The notes beneath the pieces were generated by a model. The model saw only the letters and a program-made list of their open reading frames with translations, was not told where the DNA came from and ran no database searches. A stretch of DNA of 64,000 bases from Nitzschia sp. DOCU1. Its lineage: Eukaryota > Bacillariophyta > Bacillariophyceae > Bacillariales > Bacillariaceae. Positions 8,677-18,323 of the stretch are shown here, in pieces (within the stretch, counting starts at the first letter, position 1; each line of letters begins with the position of its first letter). The position numbers and the translations under genes are program-made. The stretch is taken from assembly GCA_951394045.1 (NCBI GenBank), contig OX595991.1, positions 992,001 through 1,056,000 of the forward strand, written 5' to 3'.

Positions 8677-10728
8677 ATGGCGCTCCGATCGGCTCTTAAC
8701 ACCGTCGCCAAGCGAGTGGCTTTGGCCACTGCCACGCAGGTGAGTATCTGTGGTTGAAAGGAAAACAAAAGTTGAAATAGCGGTAGCGTTTGGGGGTGCC
8801 GATCCATTCGTCAGTCCCTATCGGCGAGTATCGGCGGATACGCCGTTGTGGGCCGAATCTGCCATGAATTCACTCCGAATTTTCGGCATCGTATGGGACT
8901 TAATTCCAAACATATTATTGTCTTGAGGATGTATTTCCTGATGAACCACAACGTCGTCAAGACGCCGGTCACCCAAGGGATTTCCCCATGGTCGGCATAC
9001 AACGTGTGGGCGAAGGTTTCTCGCTGCGATCTTTACTTTCGCCTCTTTTTTGGATTCCGGATTCCCTCGTGACTCAGAGAATTTAGTGCGATAACATTCG
9101 TAATTTTTGCTCCCGAACATCATCTCACTCTTTCTCGCATTCGTCATGTTACTACTATTACACTACAGACTGCTCGCCGGGTAGTAGCTACCCGCGGCAT
9201 GTCCAGTCAAACCTTGGAACTCTCCAGTTTCTTGGAGGCCAAGATCGGTGCCGTCGCCGGAGCTGCGGACACCTCCGTCCAATATGCCGAGACGGGATCC
9301 GTCATCTCGGTGGGAGACGGTATCGCCCGTGTGTACGGTCTATCCAATGTCCAGGCCGGAGAGATGGTTGTCTTCGCCTGTGGTCTTCGTGGTATGGCTC
9401 TTAACTTGGAAGAGGACAACGTCGGAGTTGTGATTTTCGGTGATGACAGAGACATTTTGGAGGGTGACACTGTGAAGCGGACTGGAGCCATTGTCGACGT
9501 TCCTGTAGGAGCCGAACTCTTGGGACGTGTCGTTGACGGTATCGGACAACCCATCGATGGAGGTGCCTCGCTTGACTCGTGCAAGCGCTCTCGTGCTGAA
9601 GTCAAAGCCCCCGGTATCATCCCCCGTGAGTCCGTGTCCGAACCCATGCTTACCGGACTCAAGGCCGTCGATGCCTTGATTCCCATTGGACGTGGTCAGC
9701 GTGAGTTGATTATTGGTGACCGTCAGACTGGAAAGACTGCCATTGCCATTGATACTATCATCAACCAGAAGACCAAGAAGGAACCCCTTGCCTGCATCTA
9801 CGTCGGTGTTGGACAAAAGCGATCCACCATTGCTCAACTTGTCGGACAGCTTGATGAACGCGGTGCCATGGGTAACTGCATTATCGTCGCTGCTACTGCT
9901 TCCGACTCTGCTCCTTTGCAGTTCCTTGCTCCCTACACTGGTGCCGCCATGGGAGAATTTTTCCGTGATAGCGGCAAGCACGCTGTGATCTTTTATGATG
10001 ACTTGTCCAAACAGGCCGTTGCCTACCGTCAAATGTCCTTGTTGCTTCGTCGTCCTCCTGGTCGTGAGGCCTACCCCGGAGACGTTTTCTACCTTCACTC
10101 TCGTCTCCTTGAACGTGCCGCCAAGATGCACCGAAACAACGGAGGAGGTTCCTTGACAGCCCTTCCCGTCATTGAGACTCAAGCCGGTGATGTGTCTGCT
10201 TACATTCCTACCAACGTCATTTCCATTACGGATGGACAAATTTTCTTGGAATCCGAGCTCTTCTACCAAGGTCAACGACCTGCCATTTCTGTCGGTCTTT
10301 CCGTGTCTCGTGTCGGATCCGCCGCCCAATACAAGGCTACCAAGTCTGTTGCCGGTACCATGAAGCTCGAGCTCGCCCAATACCGTGAGGTCGCTGCCTT
10401 TGCCAAGTTCGGTTCCGATTTGGATGCTGCTACGCAACAGCAGCTGAACCGTGGTGTTCGTCTTTACGAACTTTTGAAGCAGGGACAATACGAGCCCTAT
10501 GAGCCTGAGGAAGTTGTCGCCTCTTTGTTCATTGGTGTCAAGGGATACTGTGATCGCATCGACGTCGAGCACGTCCAAGCTTTCGAGGCTGCTTTCTTGA
10601 ATCACGTCAAGACTGCTCACTCCAAGGTCCTTTCTGACATCGTAAGCGCCGGATACGTTCTCAGCAAAGAGTCGGAAAAGCAACTGCACGAAATTGCTGA
10701 GGCTTTCACTAGCGGATTCTCGCCTTAA
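8677..10728 (+). CDS. atpA: Mitochondrial F1 ATP synthase subunit alpha
   Basis: Two exons: 8677-8739 and 9169-10728. The 429-nt intron has donor GTGAGT and acceptor CTACAG. Exon 1 encodes 21 residues ([20 protein letters not shown]), and exon 2 adds [11 protein letters not shown]. Together they make a basic, Ala/Arg/Ser-rich mitochondrial presequence. The mature part starts around [12 protein letters not shown]. The 540-residue protein is full length. It shows the alpha hallmarks: [10 protein letters not shown], the Walker A-like loop [58 protein letters not shown] and [14 protein letters not shown]. It is a non-catalytic nucleotide-binding subunit of the ATP synthase F1 hexamer. Codon use is strongly biased, as expected for a highly expressed gene. 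The intron is much longer than the others here. Confidence 0.97.
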
Positions 10729-10822
10729 ATAAATTGGGTGTGACCATCCATACGCCTGCCTGACTGCTCTTAAATGACTGTAACGTAATTCTAGAACACA
10801 CAACTCTGTGGAATAGGTTTGT

Positions 10823-12541
10823 CTATTTCTCTTCTTTTATCGTTGTGGCCTCGGCCAGAATCACAGTTTCTTGCTCGAGTTCTGCCTCCGACACCGACCC
10901 GACTTCATCCAACCATCCAATGAAGAAGAGGGGATACAACGAAGTCAGATTGCAAATCACCGTCAAGAGTGCCAGATTATCAAAGTTCGTCTCCGTAACT
11001 CCAAGAACTTTGGTCAGCAAAGCACCGATTTCCGTTCCAAGAGCACCTGCGCCATTGTTGATTGACATGAGCGTAGCAAATAATACGGCCTCCACTCCTG
11101 GAGGGCACAATCGTGCGGCAAGTACCAGTGTAGGCAAAAAGGCAATCTCGCCCAAGATGCTCAAAATGACATCGTCGCCCAACACAAAGGCCCCGTCCGG
11201 AATTCCCAGAGCCCGGTTGGCATGGGTAATCAAGAGCAAGCTGGTTAAGCCAAGAGGTGCGCTGATGATACTGGACCAAAACAAGATGTCTTTGATGGGT
11301 TTGGTTTTCAAGTATTCATTATAGATCCAAACTCCAAACAAACTCGCCACGGCGGTGATCAGACGCACTCTCCCAAGGAACTCAGGCCCAAAGCCAAGTT
11401 CGTCCGTCATAAAGAAGAGGAAGGCCCCATCACTAGTTGGAGTGGACTGCCAAAGAAAGAGAAAGAGCGCCGGTTTGTAGATGGATGGTTGCTTGACAGC
11501 CTGCCATAATGCATCGATTTGTGCCTTGGCCCCTAAAAGCGGGTGTTCTTCGGCAGCAAGGGCGGCGCCTTTTACCAGTGGCTTTTCATCGATTGTAAAC
11601 GCAATCGAAGCCACCACGAATGGAAGAAAGGCTGTGATGCTAAAGATGTCTTGTGGCTTCATAACTTCCAAGAGGCTTCCCGAAAAATATGCCGACAACA
11701 ATCCCCCAATTGCGGCACTTCCCCAGCAGAGACTTTGCAATCCACCAGCAATCTTCGGGTCATTGGAGTCGCGAGTCTTTTCAACCACAATTCCATCTGC
11801 CACCACATCTGAAAAGGCGATACAGGCACTACTCACCATCAGTGAGATCACTGTGGCAGGAATCAAAACATCACCTTCAAGGAGGCCCCAAAATTTGTGT
11901 CCAACGAAACTGTAGGAAAAACTACCTATCAGGCCAGCCAGAATAAGATAGGAACGCCGCCGATAACCAAACAACGGCACCCCATCACTGAGAAATCCAT
12001 AGAGCGGTTTGATCGTCCAGGGCAGTGTAAAGAGCCCAGTCAGCGCCGACAATTCCGCGGGTCCCAAATGTAACTCATCCTTGAGCAAAAACGTTTGCGC
12101 CAAACGAGCAAGTCCCAGAGCGCCTTCGACAAAGTAAATTGTCGCAATGGCAATGATATCGGGTGTGGGATCAATGCCTAGAAATATGTTCTCCCGTAAC
12201 CAAGCCCGCGTAGTTGATTCTTCATTCAAGGCCGCCAATTTCATCCCCTGTGTGGCATAATCAACACCGGACAAGGTTTCATTGGACAATAGTGAGGATT
12301 CTGTTAGTGACGACGACTTTGGATCGCTCGCAACATCTTCGGACTTTTCCATGACATGAAATCGAGTAAGACGTTGACGCCGTTGTCGTTCACTTCTTCT
12401 AGCGACCCGATTCCAGCAAAAGCCGTTTCCATGACCTTGTCGACTACATGATGGTGCACTCCTCGACTGCGTTGTAAATCCATGTGAAGGCAAGGCAACA
12501 AGCCCCACCAATGATACCGCAACAACGGTTCGACACTTCAT
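10823..12541 (-). CDS. Plastid-addressed folate/biopterin-type transporter (MFS)
   Basis: A single exon of 572 residues from ATG 12541. The N-terminus (MKCRTVVAVSLVGLVALPSHGFTTQ) is a signal peptide followed by a Gly-Phe cleavage context and a Ser/Arg-rich transit peptide, the usual bipartite plastid address. From about residue 118 the body has roughly 12 membrane helices with family segments: LGIDPTPDIIAIATIYFVEGALGLARLA, PWTIKPLYGFLSDGVPLFGYRRRSY (the 'KPLYG-hSD' loop diagnostic of BT1/FBT), and ASACIAFSDVVADGIVVEKTR. Plant plastid members of this family move folates or pterins; the substrate here is inferred. The gene converges on atpA, with 94 bp between the stops. Confidence 0.88.
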   Translation of the reverse strand: MKCRTVVAVSLVGLVALPSHGFTTQSRSAPSCSRQGHGNGFCWNRVARRSERQRRQRLTRFHVMEKSEDVASDPKSSSLTESSLLSNETLSGVDYATQGMKLAALNEESTTRAWLRENIFLGIDPTPDIIAIATIYFVEGALGLARLAQTFLLKDELHLGPAELSALTGLFTLPWTIKPLYGFLSDGVPLFGYRRRSYLILAGLIGSFSYSFVGHKFWGLLEGDVLIPATVISLMVSSACIAFSDVVADGIVVEKTRDSNDPKIAGGLQSLCWGSAAIGGLLSAYFSGSLLEVMKPQDIFSITAFLPFVVASIAFTIDEKPLVKGAALAAEEHPLLGAKAQIDALWQAVKQPSIYKPALFLFLWQSTPTSDGAFLFFMTDELGFGPEFLGRVRLITAVASLFGVWIYNEYLKTKPIKDILFWSSIISAPLGLTSLLLITHANRALGIPDGAFVLGDDVILSILGEIAFLPTLVLAARLCPPGVEAVLFATLMSINNGAGALGTEIGALLTKVLGVTETNFDNLALLTVICNLTSLYPLFFIGWLDEVGSVSEAELEQETVILAEATTIKEEK

Positions 12542-12973
12542 TATTCTTGCTTGCTACTTGTCCCAGTCGATATGGTAGTGTCTCTTTCCCTATTCTGTGT
12601 TCCTGTCTCTCGCGGCGATCAACTGAAATTGCTGGGAGTTTTGACCATGGTCGTTGATGGAAAATGGAGATGAACAGCGCAGAACAAAATCGTACTTCGG
12701 CCATGTGTGTTGCGGACGTGTTTTCTCATTGAGTCATGACTCGTTGAGTCCCGATGATGACGAACGTGTACTTCTGCCCTCCCCGCCATGCCGGTGCATG
12801 TGTATCGCAGTCCGTTGCCGAGCATACGCTCGCCCACCTCATTTTTCTCATCTTTTTGTGCCGTGCCATCCAAGTTTCCGACTCTTCACCGAAACACAAA
12901 AATACCTTTGATACCCCAACTACACCCCGGTGTAACAATTGCATCTTACCTTTCTTACCAATTTTCTTCGACG
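12542..12973. promoter_or_regulatory. Divergent promoter region
   Basis: About 430 bp separate the transporter start (minus, 12541) and the start at 12974 (plus). It includes a TGAGTCATGACTCG near-palindrome at about 12731-12745, an AP-1-like bZIP site pair. The pyrimidine-rich stretch from 12830 is probably the 5' leader of the plus-strand gene. An upstream in-frame extension of that gene starting at 12788 is open, but it reads as leader sequence. Confidence 0.4.
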
Positions 12974-13735
12974 ATGGCACTTAGTGATATTCTGGCCCAG
13001 ATGCGATCGCAAGAAAATGAGGATCAACTCGCCCTACCATTAAAGCGTCTTGAGGATGTCATCGTAGGCGCTGGGTGTAAACGAGAAGAGATTCTCTTTG
13101 ACTTTTTCATGGAAGACGGTATCCGGATCGTAGTTGAAGCAATGCAAAAGAAATCGTGCTTTCAAATCAATGATAGGATGTTCAAGTTTTTGTTTCATGT
13201 GGCAGAAGATAACCCGTGCCATTGGCAGTGTATTTGGGAATCCATTGGAAAGCTCGACGGCTTGACCTCCTTCCTAGAGAAACACCACTGCAATGAAAAT
13301 ATTGTCGCACGTGTCATCTACTTATGTTGGAATTGCTCTCGTTTCCGATTGTTACATGTGGAAGCGAAAGACGTTCTTCGATGGATGGCATTCTGGGATG
13401 TCCTTCTTTGCAGTGTGGAGTCTTTCATGGATCGGTGCGATATTTTCACGTCGTTTTGTCAGTTTTTAGATGGTCTAAAAGGCGCGTTCATTCCGGCAGA
13501 AATGAGAACCAGAATCAGCTTTTCTCTCTTGCGGGGTTTCGAGATCCTCGAGAGACAAGAGTCGGGGCCCAGCGACGACTTGATTACAATCCGCTCCCTC
13601 CTTGTTACTAGCTTTGTCTTGAACGACGAGAATGAGTATTTGCTCTTTGATTCGCCTCACGGTAGTGATGTGGACAAGAAGACATACATGGCATTGAAGC
13701 GGTGCGTGTTCATTCCATGTTCTGCTGCGGCTTGA
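12974..13735 (+). CDS. Helical repeat-like orphan protein
   Basis: The start chosen is ATG 12974 (MALSDILAQMRSQENED), in good context 'gacgatgg'. The frame is open 62 codons further up, but that part has leader-like composition. The 253-residue product is almost all alpha-helical, with spaced hydrophobic helices (LKRLEDVIVGAG, ILFDFFMEDGIRIVVEAM, MFKFLFHVAEDN, IVARVIYLCWNCSRFRLLH), resembling ARM/HEAT-type solenoids. There is no signal peptide. I cannot assign a family or function. Confidence 0.6.
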   Translation: MALSDILAQMRSQENEDQLALPLKRLEDVIVGAGCKREEILFDFFMEDGIRIVVEAMQKKSCFQINDRMFKFLFHVAEDNPCHWQCIWESIGKLDGLTSFLEKHHCNENIVARVIYLCWNCSRFRLLHVEAKDVLRWMAFWDVLLCSVESFMDRCDIFTSFCQFLDGLKGAFIPAEMRTRISFSLLRGFEILERQESGPSDDLITIRSLLVTSFVLNDENEYLLFDSPHGSDVDKKTYMALKRCVFIPCSAAA

Positions 13736-14845
13736 GAGTTCAAATATCGCGATTTACATCCCACGCCGCGGGTCGCTAGTGCTCTTAAATCAGAATCCTA
13801 CAATGCATGATAGCAGAGGTCCAGACTTCGCAGATCGAAGGCTGGCATGGCCAGGGGCAAAGAAACACTTTGGGACGACAATCTCCCGACCCTTGCATGT
13901 TTGCGAGAGAGGTCGAAACTACTGTCACGGACGACCACGAAATGGGTTTGCCCATCGGCGACAGTCCGCCTTTTTATCAGGAGCGGTATGTCGCGCGTTG
14001 TTGAAAACATGACGACAAGGAGCTATAGCTGCAATCATCTACACCAAGATTGAGATAGCCAGACGAAGAATCATCTGTTCTTCTACTTTGAATTTGCAAA
14101 TTGCCCCCATGTCGCTCTACCAGCGAGTGCCGTAAAACACCTCGGTATCGTAGAAGCGTGCGGCAAGGCACTTTTGCCTCCTAGCTGGCCGTCAGTAACG
14201 GTGGAATGACTGAATGGCTAGTAGCTGAGTGCTTTCCGAATGTCCAACTACTTTTTCACCTTCGTAGCCAAATCGCTAGCTAGAGAGCATCATAATCCTG
14301 CACAGTTATTTTGAAGTACGTATACTTGATTGTAGTACATCAGAAGAAGGGCTAAACTATCATACAATGAACCGGAAACTGTTTTCAGACATGGATGTAC
14401 GGTCGAAAGTCATTGAAATTCGTTTGTCTTCGACATTGATAGTCAACATTCGATACTCGAGCCTTTTTAAATTTCATGAAAAACGGCGGCTCTGCTCCGA
14501 TGATGGATCCGGAGTAGCGATGTCGTCTTTCTAGTATATCATAGCGGCGGCGCGGTCTCTAGTATACTAGAGTACCTACTAGCTGGAAGCGGGACTACGT
14601 ATCGTACTTATCGTTTTGTCTTGTATCAATGACAGAGAGCGGAGTGGCTTCGTCCGTACCATTTGCTTGGGCGGCATGAAGTTTTAAGAGTTCAAAAAGG
14701 TGGCGGGCTGCGAACCTAGTCAAAGGCGGGACTTCAGTTGTCAGGGACAGTCCCGGACACTGAACGCCCGATGAACGGACAAAACTGCCGGTTCAGACGT
14801 ATGAGTTACGTGCCTCATAGCGCGCCGCATGGGACTCGCGCCATG
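13736..14845. other. 1.1 kb without a gene, upstream of the transposon
   Basis: Only short random frames occur. Features of note are a small palindrome-rich patch near 14530-14570 ('ctagtatatcatag' / 'ctagtatactagag') and general lack of coding bias. It is the insertion neighbourhood of the element that begins at 14848. Confidence 0.35.
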
Positions 14846-14847
14846 TA
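14846..14847. repeat. Left TA target-site duplication
   Basis: TA directly before the first base of the element, matched by TA at 18322-18323. TA is the obligatory target of Tc1/mariner/IS630 transposases. Confidence 0.8.
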
Positions 14848-15065
14848 TTATGGTTCCAATCTTTCCGGAAACGGAAAAACTTTTTTTTATTTTTCCCCCG
14901 ACATGACCCGAAGCCAAAATCTTTTCGATCGCCAGATCGCCGGGCAAGCTTCGGATTGGAGGGAAAATCACGGTCCAACGCGTAGATAAGTCCCGTGGAC
15001 TATAGTAGAAAATTGAACGTCGGCTCTAGTTTTCCGTTTAGCTATCACAAAATTGGCGACGATGA
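14848..15065 (+). repeat. Left terminal inverted repeat (about 218 bp)
   Basis: This matches the reverse complement of 18103-18321. The outermost 65 bp are identical, including an A/T tract after 'ggaaacggaaaaac'. Overall about 12 differences are visible over 218 bp. It contains a short inner hairpin-like block 'cttttcgatcgccagatcgccggg'. It ends in GGCGACGATGA, which supplies the start codon of the coiled-coil gene. Confidence 0.9.
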
Positions 15066-16633
15066 TGAATAACCAAGACGAACAAGACCCCAACGGCCCT
15101 AATGAGGAGCCGGCCCATAACGAAAATGGCGAGGAAGAACATGTGGATGCACCTGCCTGTCCTGTCGGCAGCCCTTGCATTCGAGTGATCGAAGGACTTA
15201 GGGCAAGAATCCGCAGGCTTCAAGAGCAACAACGCCAGCATCGGACCGCATCTACGTTCGCTCTCAGCCGTCGGGAGGCGGCTTGCGATAAGAAAGATTC
15301 GGAGATAAAGAAGTTGAAAGGATGTTTGGAGATCCAAGAAAGCAAAGCCGAGGCCAAACTGGACGCTGCACGTGCTAGAGCTGAGGCACGGCGCCAGAAG
15401 GAGGTTGGCCAAGCCCAGGCCAGCTATGTCAAGCTCCAGCTCGAGTCATCGAAGCAGATCGAGACCCTCAAGTCTTCGTCGAAGATCCAAGCCTCGGAGC
15501 TCCGACATGCGCTCTCTCAGCTCAAGACTTGCCAGCTGGCCCACAGTAAAGTGGTCGCACAGAAAAATGCTGCCGAGGGTAAGTTGGCAGTCTTGTCGGA
15601 CCAACACCAGCTGCTCAAGTCTGAGGTGGCCGACAAGGGCAAAGTCCTTAAGCAACTTCTGCAACGACATGACGCTGTACAGAAGAAGCTAAATAGGCAA
15701 AACGAACTAAAAGTTCAAGCATCCGTGCGAAAGGAGGAACTAAAGGTACGTCAGAAGGAGGTGGAGCTACAGCGAGTTGAGTCGTTGAAGCGCAAGGCCA
15801 TCGAGGTCAAGGAGGCAGAAGGCGAGGTAAAGAAGCAAGTGCACGCCCATCGTGCCAAATGCATGAAGGCGATTGCTCGTAATCGCGCTTTCCTCAAAGG
15901 CGAGGAGCACCGTCGCAACGTTGGGACGTCGAAGGATCGCATCAATCAAGCGTCGGCGTTCCAAAATGCAGCTGCTGTCGCTGCTAGTCAACAAGGCGGT
16001 ACATTTCCAAGTGTCGGGGGTGGTCCTGATTCCTTGGCGAACCACCACTATCCTCCGGTCTGGGTCCAACAGACCCTCACCCAGATGCCTTCGTCCGCAT
16101 CGTCTACGAGTACTCGTCCGCCTACCGGACCTGTCAGGCAACAACCAGCATCGTCGGCTCAGCAGGTCGTGGCGTCCCCACCTATTCGAGTTCCCGGTGG
16201 ATATGTTCGTACCCGGGATACCATTACGGGTATGGATGTCTACATCCACGAGGGAACAGGTAAGGTGGTTGCTAGCGTTTTGGAGTGCTACAAGGAGCCT
16301 CCAGCACCCCAACAAACGCAGTCGTCCATGCACCCAACTGAAACGCCGACGCAAATCGCTTCGGTTTCACCTGAAACGGTGCTCTCGACGCCCCCGCAGC
16401 GTCCAAGAAAGCTTAGGAAGATGAATCAGAGCAATCGGCACAATCCGATTGACCTCTGCTGCAGCGACTCTGGTGTTTCTTCGGGTGAAGAAGAATCGCC
16501 GGAGATTGTCTATGGTAAGTCCGAAGCGCAGCAGCACGACAAGCAACTTCGGCTAGGCCAAGACCCCGAGGACAAAGATGATGAACGCGATGAACGCGAT
16601 GAGGAATCCGACTCTGAAAAGACTGAATGGTAG
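15062..16633 (+). CDS. Coiled-coil protein encoded by the transposon
   Basis: 523 residues from ATG 15062 (MMNNQDEQDPN). An acidic N-terminus of 40 residues is followed by a long charged coiled coil (about residues 45-290, rich in Lys/Glu/Gln/Ala, for example LRARIRRLQEQQRQHR and KRKAIEVKEAEGEVKKQ). A Pro/Ser/Thr-rich linker follows (about 300-470) with one ordered-looking segment (VPGGYVRTRDTITGMDVYIHEGTG), and the tail is very acidic (DDERDERDEESDSE). I recognise no catalytic domain. The position opposite the transposase inside the same inverted repeats suggests an accessory or DNA-binding/oligomerising protein of the element. Capture of a host gene is the alternative. The frame is intact, with no internal stop. 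Confidence 0.75.
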   Translation: MMNNQDEQDPNGPNEEPAHNENGEEEHVDAPACPVGSPCIRVIEGLRARIRRLQEQQRQHRTASTFALSRREAACDKKDSEIKKLKGCLEIQESKAEAKLDAARARAEARRQKEVGQAQASYVKLQLESSKQIETLKSSSKIQASELRHALSQLKTCQLAHSKVVAQKNAAEGKLAVLSDQHQLLKSEVADKGKVLKQLLQRHDAVQKKLNRQNELKVQASVRKEELKVRQKEVELQRVESLKRKAIEVKEAEGEVKKQVHAHRAKCMKAIARNRAFLKGEEHRRNVGTSKDRINQASAFQNAAAVAASQQGGTFPSVGGGPDSLANHHYPPVWVQQTLTQMPSSASSTSTRPPTGPVRQQPASSAQQVVASPPIRVPGGYVRTRDTITGMDVYIHEGTGKVVASVLECYKEPPAPQQTQSSMHPTETPTQIASVSPETVLSTPPQRPRKLRKMNQSNRHNPIDLCCSDSGVSSGEEESPEIVYGKSEAQQHDKQLRLGQDPEDKDDERDERDEESDSEKTEW

Positions 16634-16944
16634 GAGAGGAGCACTACGACATGTTCCGTTCGAGAAACTTTAATGTTAGCTTCGAGAAACTTCGGCTTGG
16701 GTGGATTTTCCACGCAAGTCGGCTCAAAACTAGCATATTAATAACTACAGAATAAGAATATTAGTACTAAACTTTCAGGATTCTTGATGCTAGCGTATTA
16801 TATAACTATTAGTTACGATCGACAATGTGGTAGAATCAACTTTTGAAGCGTAGTGATTACTATGTAATAAGATTATGAAAGAATCTATTTTTGGTATTGA
16901 GCATTGTATCGTAGACTATATATTGTTACCGGCTATTGTACTAT
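16634..16944. other. AT-rich spacer between the convergent transposon genes
   Basis: 311 bp, markedly AT-rich, with dispersed 'ctagcatatta' / 'ctagcgtatta' near-repeats. It presumably holds the 3' ends and polyadenylation signals of both genes. No coding potential is seen. Confidence 0.5.
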
Positions 16945-18066
16945 TTAATACCCGCAGTGAATGGCGCAGTCGATCACCGTTTTGGCGGTGATTCTAGAGA
17001 CGATCTCTTGCACCTGGTTCGGCACCGAAATCGTCGCCGCGTTCACGATTCCATTACTAAAGTACCGATTCTGGCGCAAGCGGCGGGCCAGAATGTGAAA
17101 AACTAGCTCAATGGGGTTTAGTTCCGGTGCCCTGGTGGGCAAGGGAACTACCACAACCCTCCGAACTTCCCACAAAAGGTCGGCAACGATGGCAGCTTCG
17201 GCGCCTGAGTGAATTGCCGCATTGTCTAAAATAAGCACATCGTAGGGCTCGAACCAGCCGATTTGGAGCAAGTACTCGATGTAGGCCGTGAAATTAGCGG
17301 CAGTACCGTTTTCTTCACCAATGCTGTAGTGCATTGGTGGTCCCACCTGATTGCATCGTATGATCGCAATCATATTGTAGGCCCTTCGAAAGTTTCCCGA
17401 CACCAGAATGCACCGAACCGCCCCTGTGATAGGGTCGGCACGAACCCTATTGTTGTAACAATCCTTGTTCACGATATGTTTCTCATCGATGAAATGAAAC
17501 TTGTCGTGTCGGGGCAAGGAAGCGATCGTCCGCATGAACTCGTGATATGCCTCAATATTCGAAGGCTTCCACTTATCCAGTGGAACCATGGAGGACTTCC
17601 TCAGACTTCCCTTGTGTTGGAACCGCTTTTTAAAGAAGTTGTCGATTGTCGTCGCACAAACAACTGTCCCAGTGGCCAGCTGGAGGCCCCGCTGGTAGTC
17701 AGTCAACAGTTGCTGGTCGTTCTCACAGCGAAGTGACAGAAGGACCAAAGATTCTTCGGGACCAAGTTTAGTGTATTGTTGCCTTATTGCCTTTAAATCG
17801 TCTTGGTACTCGGTAGGCTCCCTCACATAGCCCATCGCCAAATACTCTTGAATAACATTGTAGGCAAACCTGACTCCTACCCGACAATCCGCCGCCACCT
17901 CCCGTATGTGGAGCGCCCCAAAGCTGCGTCCATCTTGTTCGATTTCTTCGTCCATGGCAAGGTCGGCCTTTTGGCGATCCAAAAAGGCCTCGATGACTGC
18001 CATTCGCTTGTCAATCCCGTACCGACTACCTCGATGGTAGTACCCTCCGTGGTTGTTGATGTCCAT
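16945..18066 (-). CDS. DDE transposase, IS630/Tc1-mariner superfamily
   Basis: 373 residues from ATG 18066 (MDINNHGGYYHRG). Residues about 40-100 form a helix-turn-helix (LHIREVAADCRVGVRFAYNVI) for binding the repeats. The catalytic triad of the RNase H-like core is visible: first Asp in FHFIDEKH, second Asp in VLILDNAAIHSG, and Glu in APELNPIELVFHIL. The last motif matches the P-x-L-N-P-I-E signature of the superfamily. I count 38 residues between the second Asp and the Glu, i.e. a DD38E spacing, which differs from the DD34E of classic Tc1. All catalytic residues are present and there is no internal stop, so the enzyme is probably functional. It would cut at the element ends and insert at TA. 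Confidence 0.9.
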   Translation of the reverse strand: MDINNHGGYYHRGSRYGIDKRMAVIEAFLDRQKADLAMDEEIEQDGRSFGALHIREVAADCRVGVRFAYNVIQEYLAMGYVREPTEYQDDLKAIRQQYTKLGPEESLVLLSLRCENDQQLLTDYQRGLQLATGTVVCATTIDNFFKKRFQHKGSLRKSSMVPLDKWKPSNIEAYHEFMRTIASLPRHDKFHFIDEKHIVNKDCYNNRVRADPITGAVRCILVSGNFRRAYNMIAIIRCNQVGPPMHYSIGEENGTAANFTAYIEYLLQIGWFEPYDVLILDNAAIHSGAEAAIVADLLWEVRRVVVVPLPTRAPELNPIELVFHILARRLRQNRYFSNGIVNAATISVPNQVQEIVSRITAKTVIDCAIHCGY

Positions 18067-18102
18067 ATTGTCGTACGATGCAGGTAGATTGGTGATTATT
18101 GG

Positions 18103-18321
18103 TCATCGTCGCCAATTTCGTGAGGGGCTAAACGGAAAACGAAAGCCGACGTTCAGTTTTCTACTATGGTCTACGGGACTTATCTACGCGTCGGACCGTG
18201 ATTTTCCCTCCAATCCGAAGCTCGCCCGGCGATCTGGCGATCGAAAAGATTTCGGCTTCGGGTCATGTCGGGGGAAAAATAAAAAAAAGTTTTTCCGTTT
18301 CCGGAAAGATTGGAACCATAA
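18103..18321 (-). repeat. Right terminal inverted repeat (about 219 bp)
   Basis: The inverted partner of 14848-15065, ending at the element boundary ...GGAACCATAA before the TA at 18322. It overlaps the presumed promoter of the transposase gene. Differences from the left copy cluster at its inner end (around 18115-18145). Confidence 0.9.
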
Positions 18322-18323
18322 TA

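Larger units (their letters stand above)
14848..18321. mobile_element. Complete Tc1/mariner-IS630-type DNA transposon with two convergent genes
   Basis: The 3474-bp element is bounded by near-identical terminal inverted repeats. It begins TTATGGTTCCAATC and ends with the reverse complement GATTGGAACCATAA. A TA dinucleotide sits immediately outside both ends (14846-14847 and 18322-18323), the target duplication of the Tc1/mariner/IS630 superfamily. Inside are a plus-strand coiled-coil gene (15062-16633) and a minus-strand DDE transposase (16945-18066), both with open frames. Each gene starts at or just beyond the inner edge of one repeat, so the repeat probably carries the promoter. High repeat identity and intact frames point to recent activity. 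Confidence 0.9.

Noticed and set aside
9340..10803. 487-codon open frame antisense to atpA
   Set aside because: It mirrors the strongly biased codons of atpA, has Ser/Gly/Thr/Asn-rich composition, no family signature and no start context. It is a shadow of a highly expressed gene.
15767..16354. Antisense frame within the transposon coiled-coil gene
   Set aside because: Arg/Leu/Ser-rich shadow of the real frame, with no start context.
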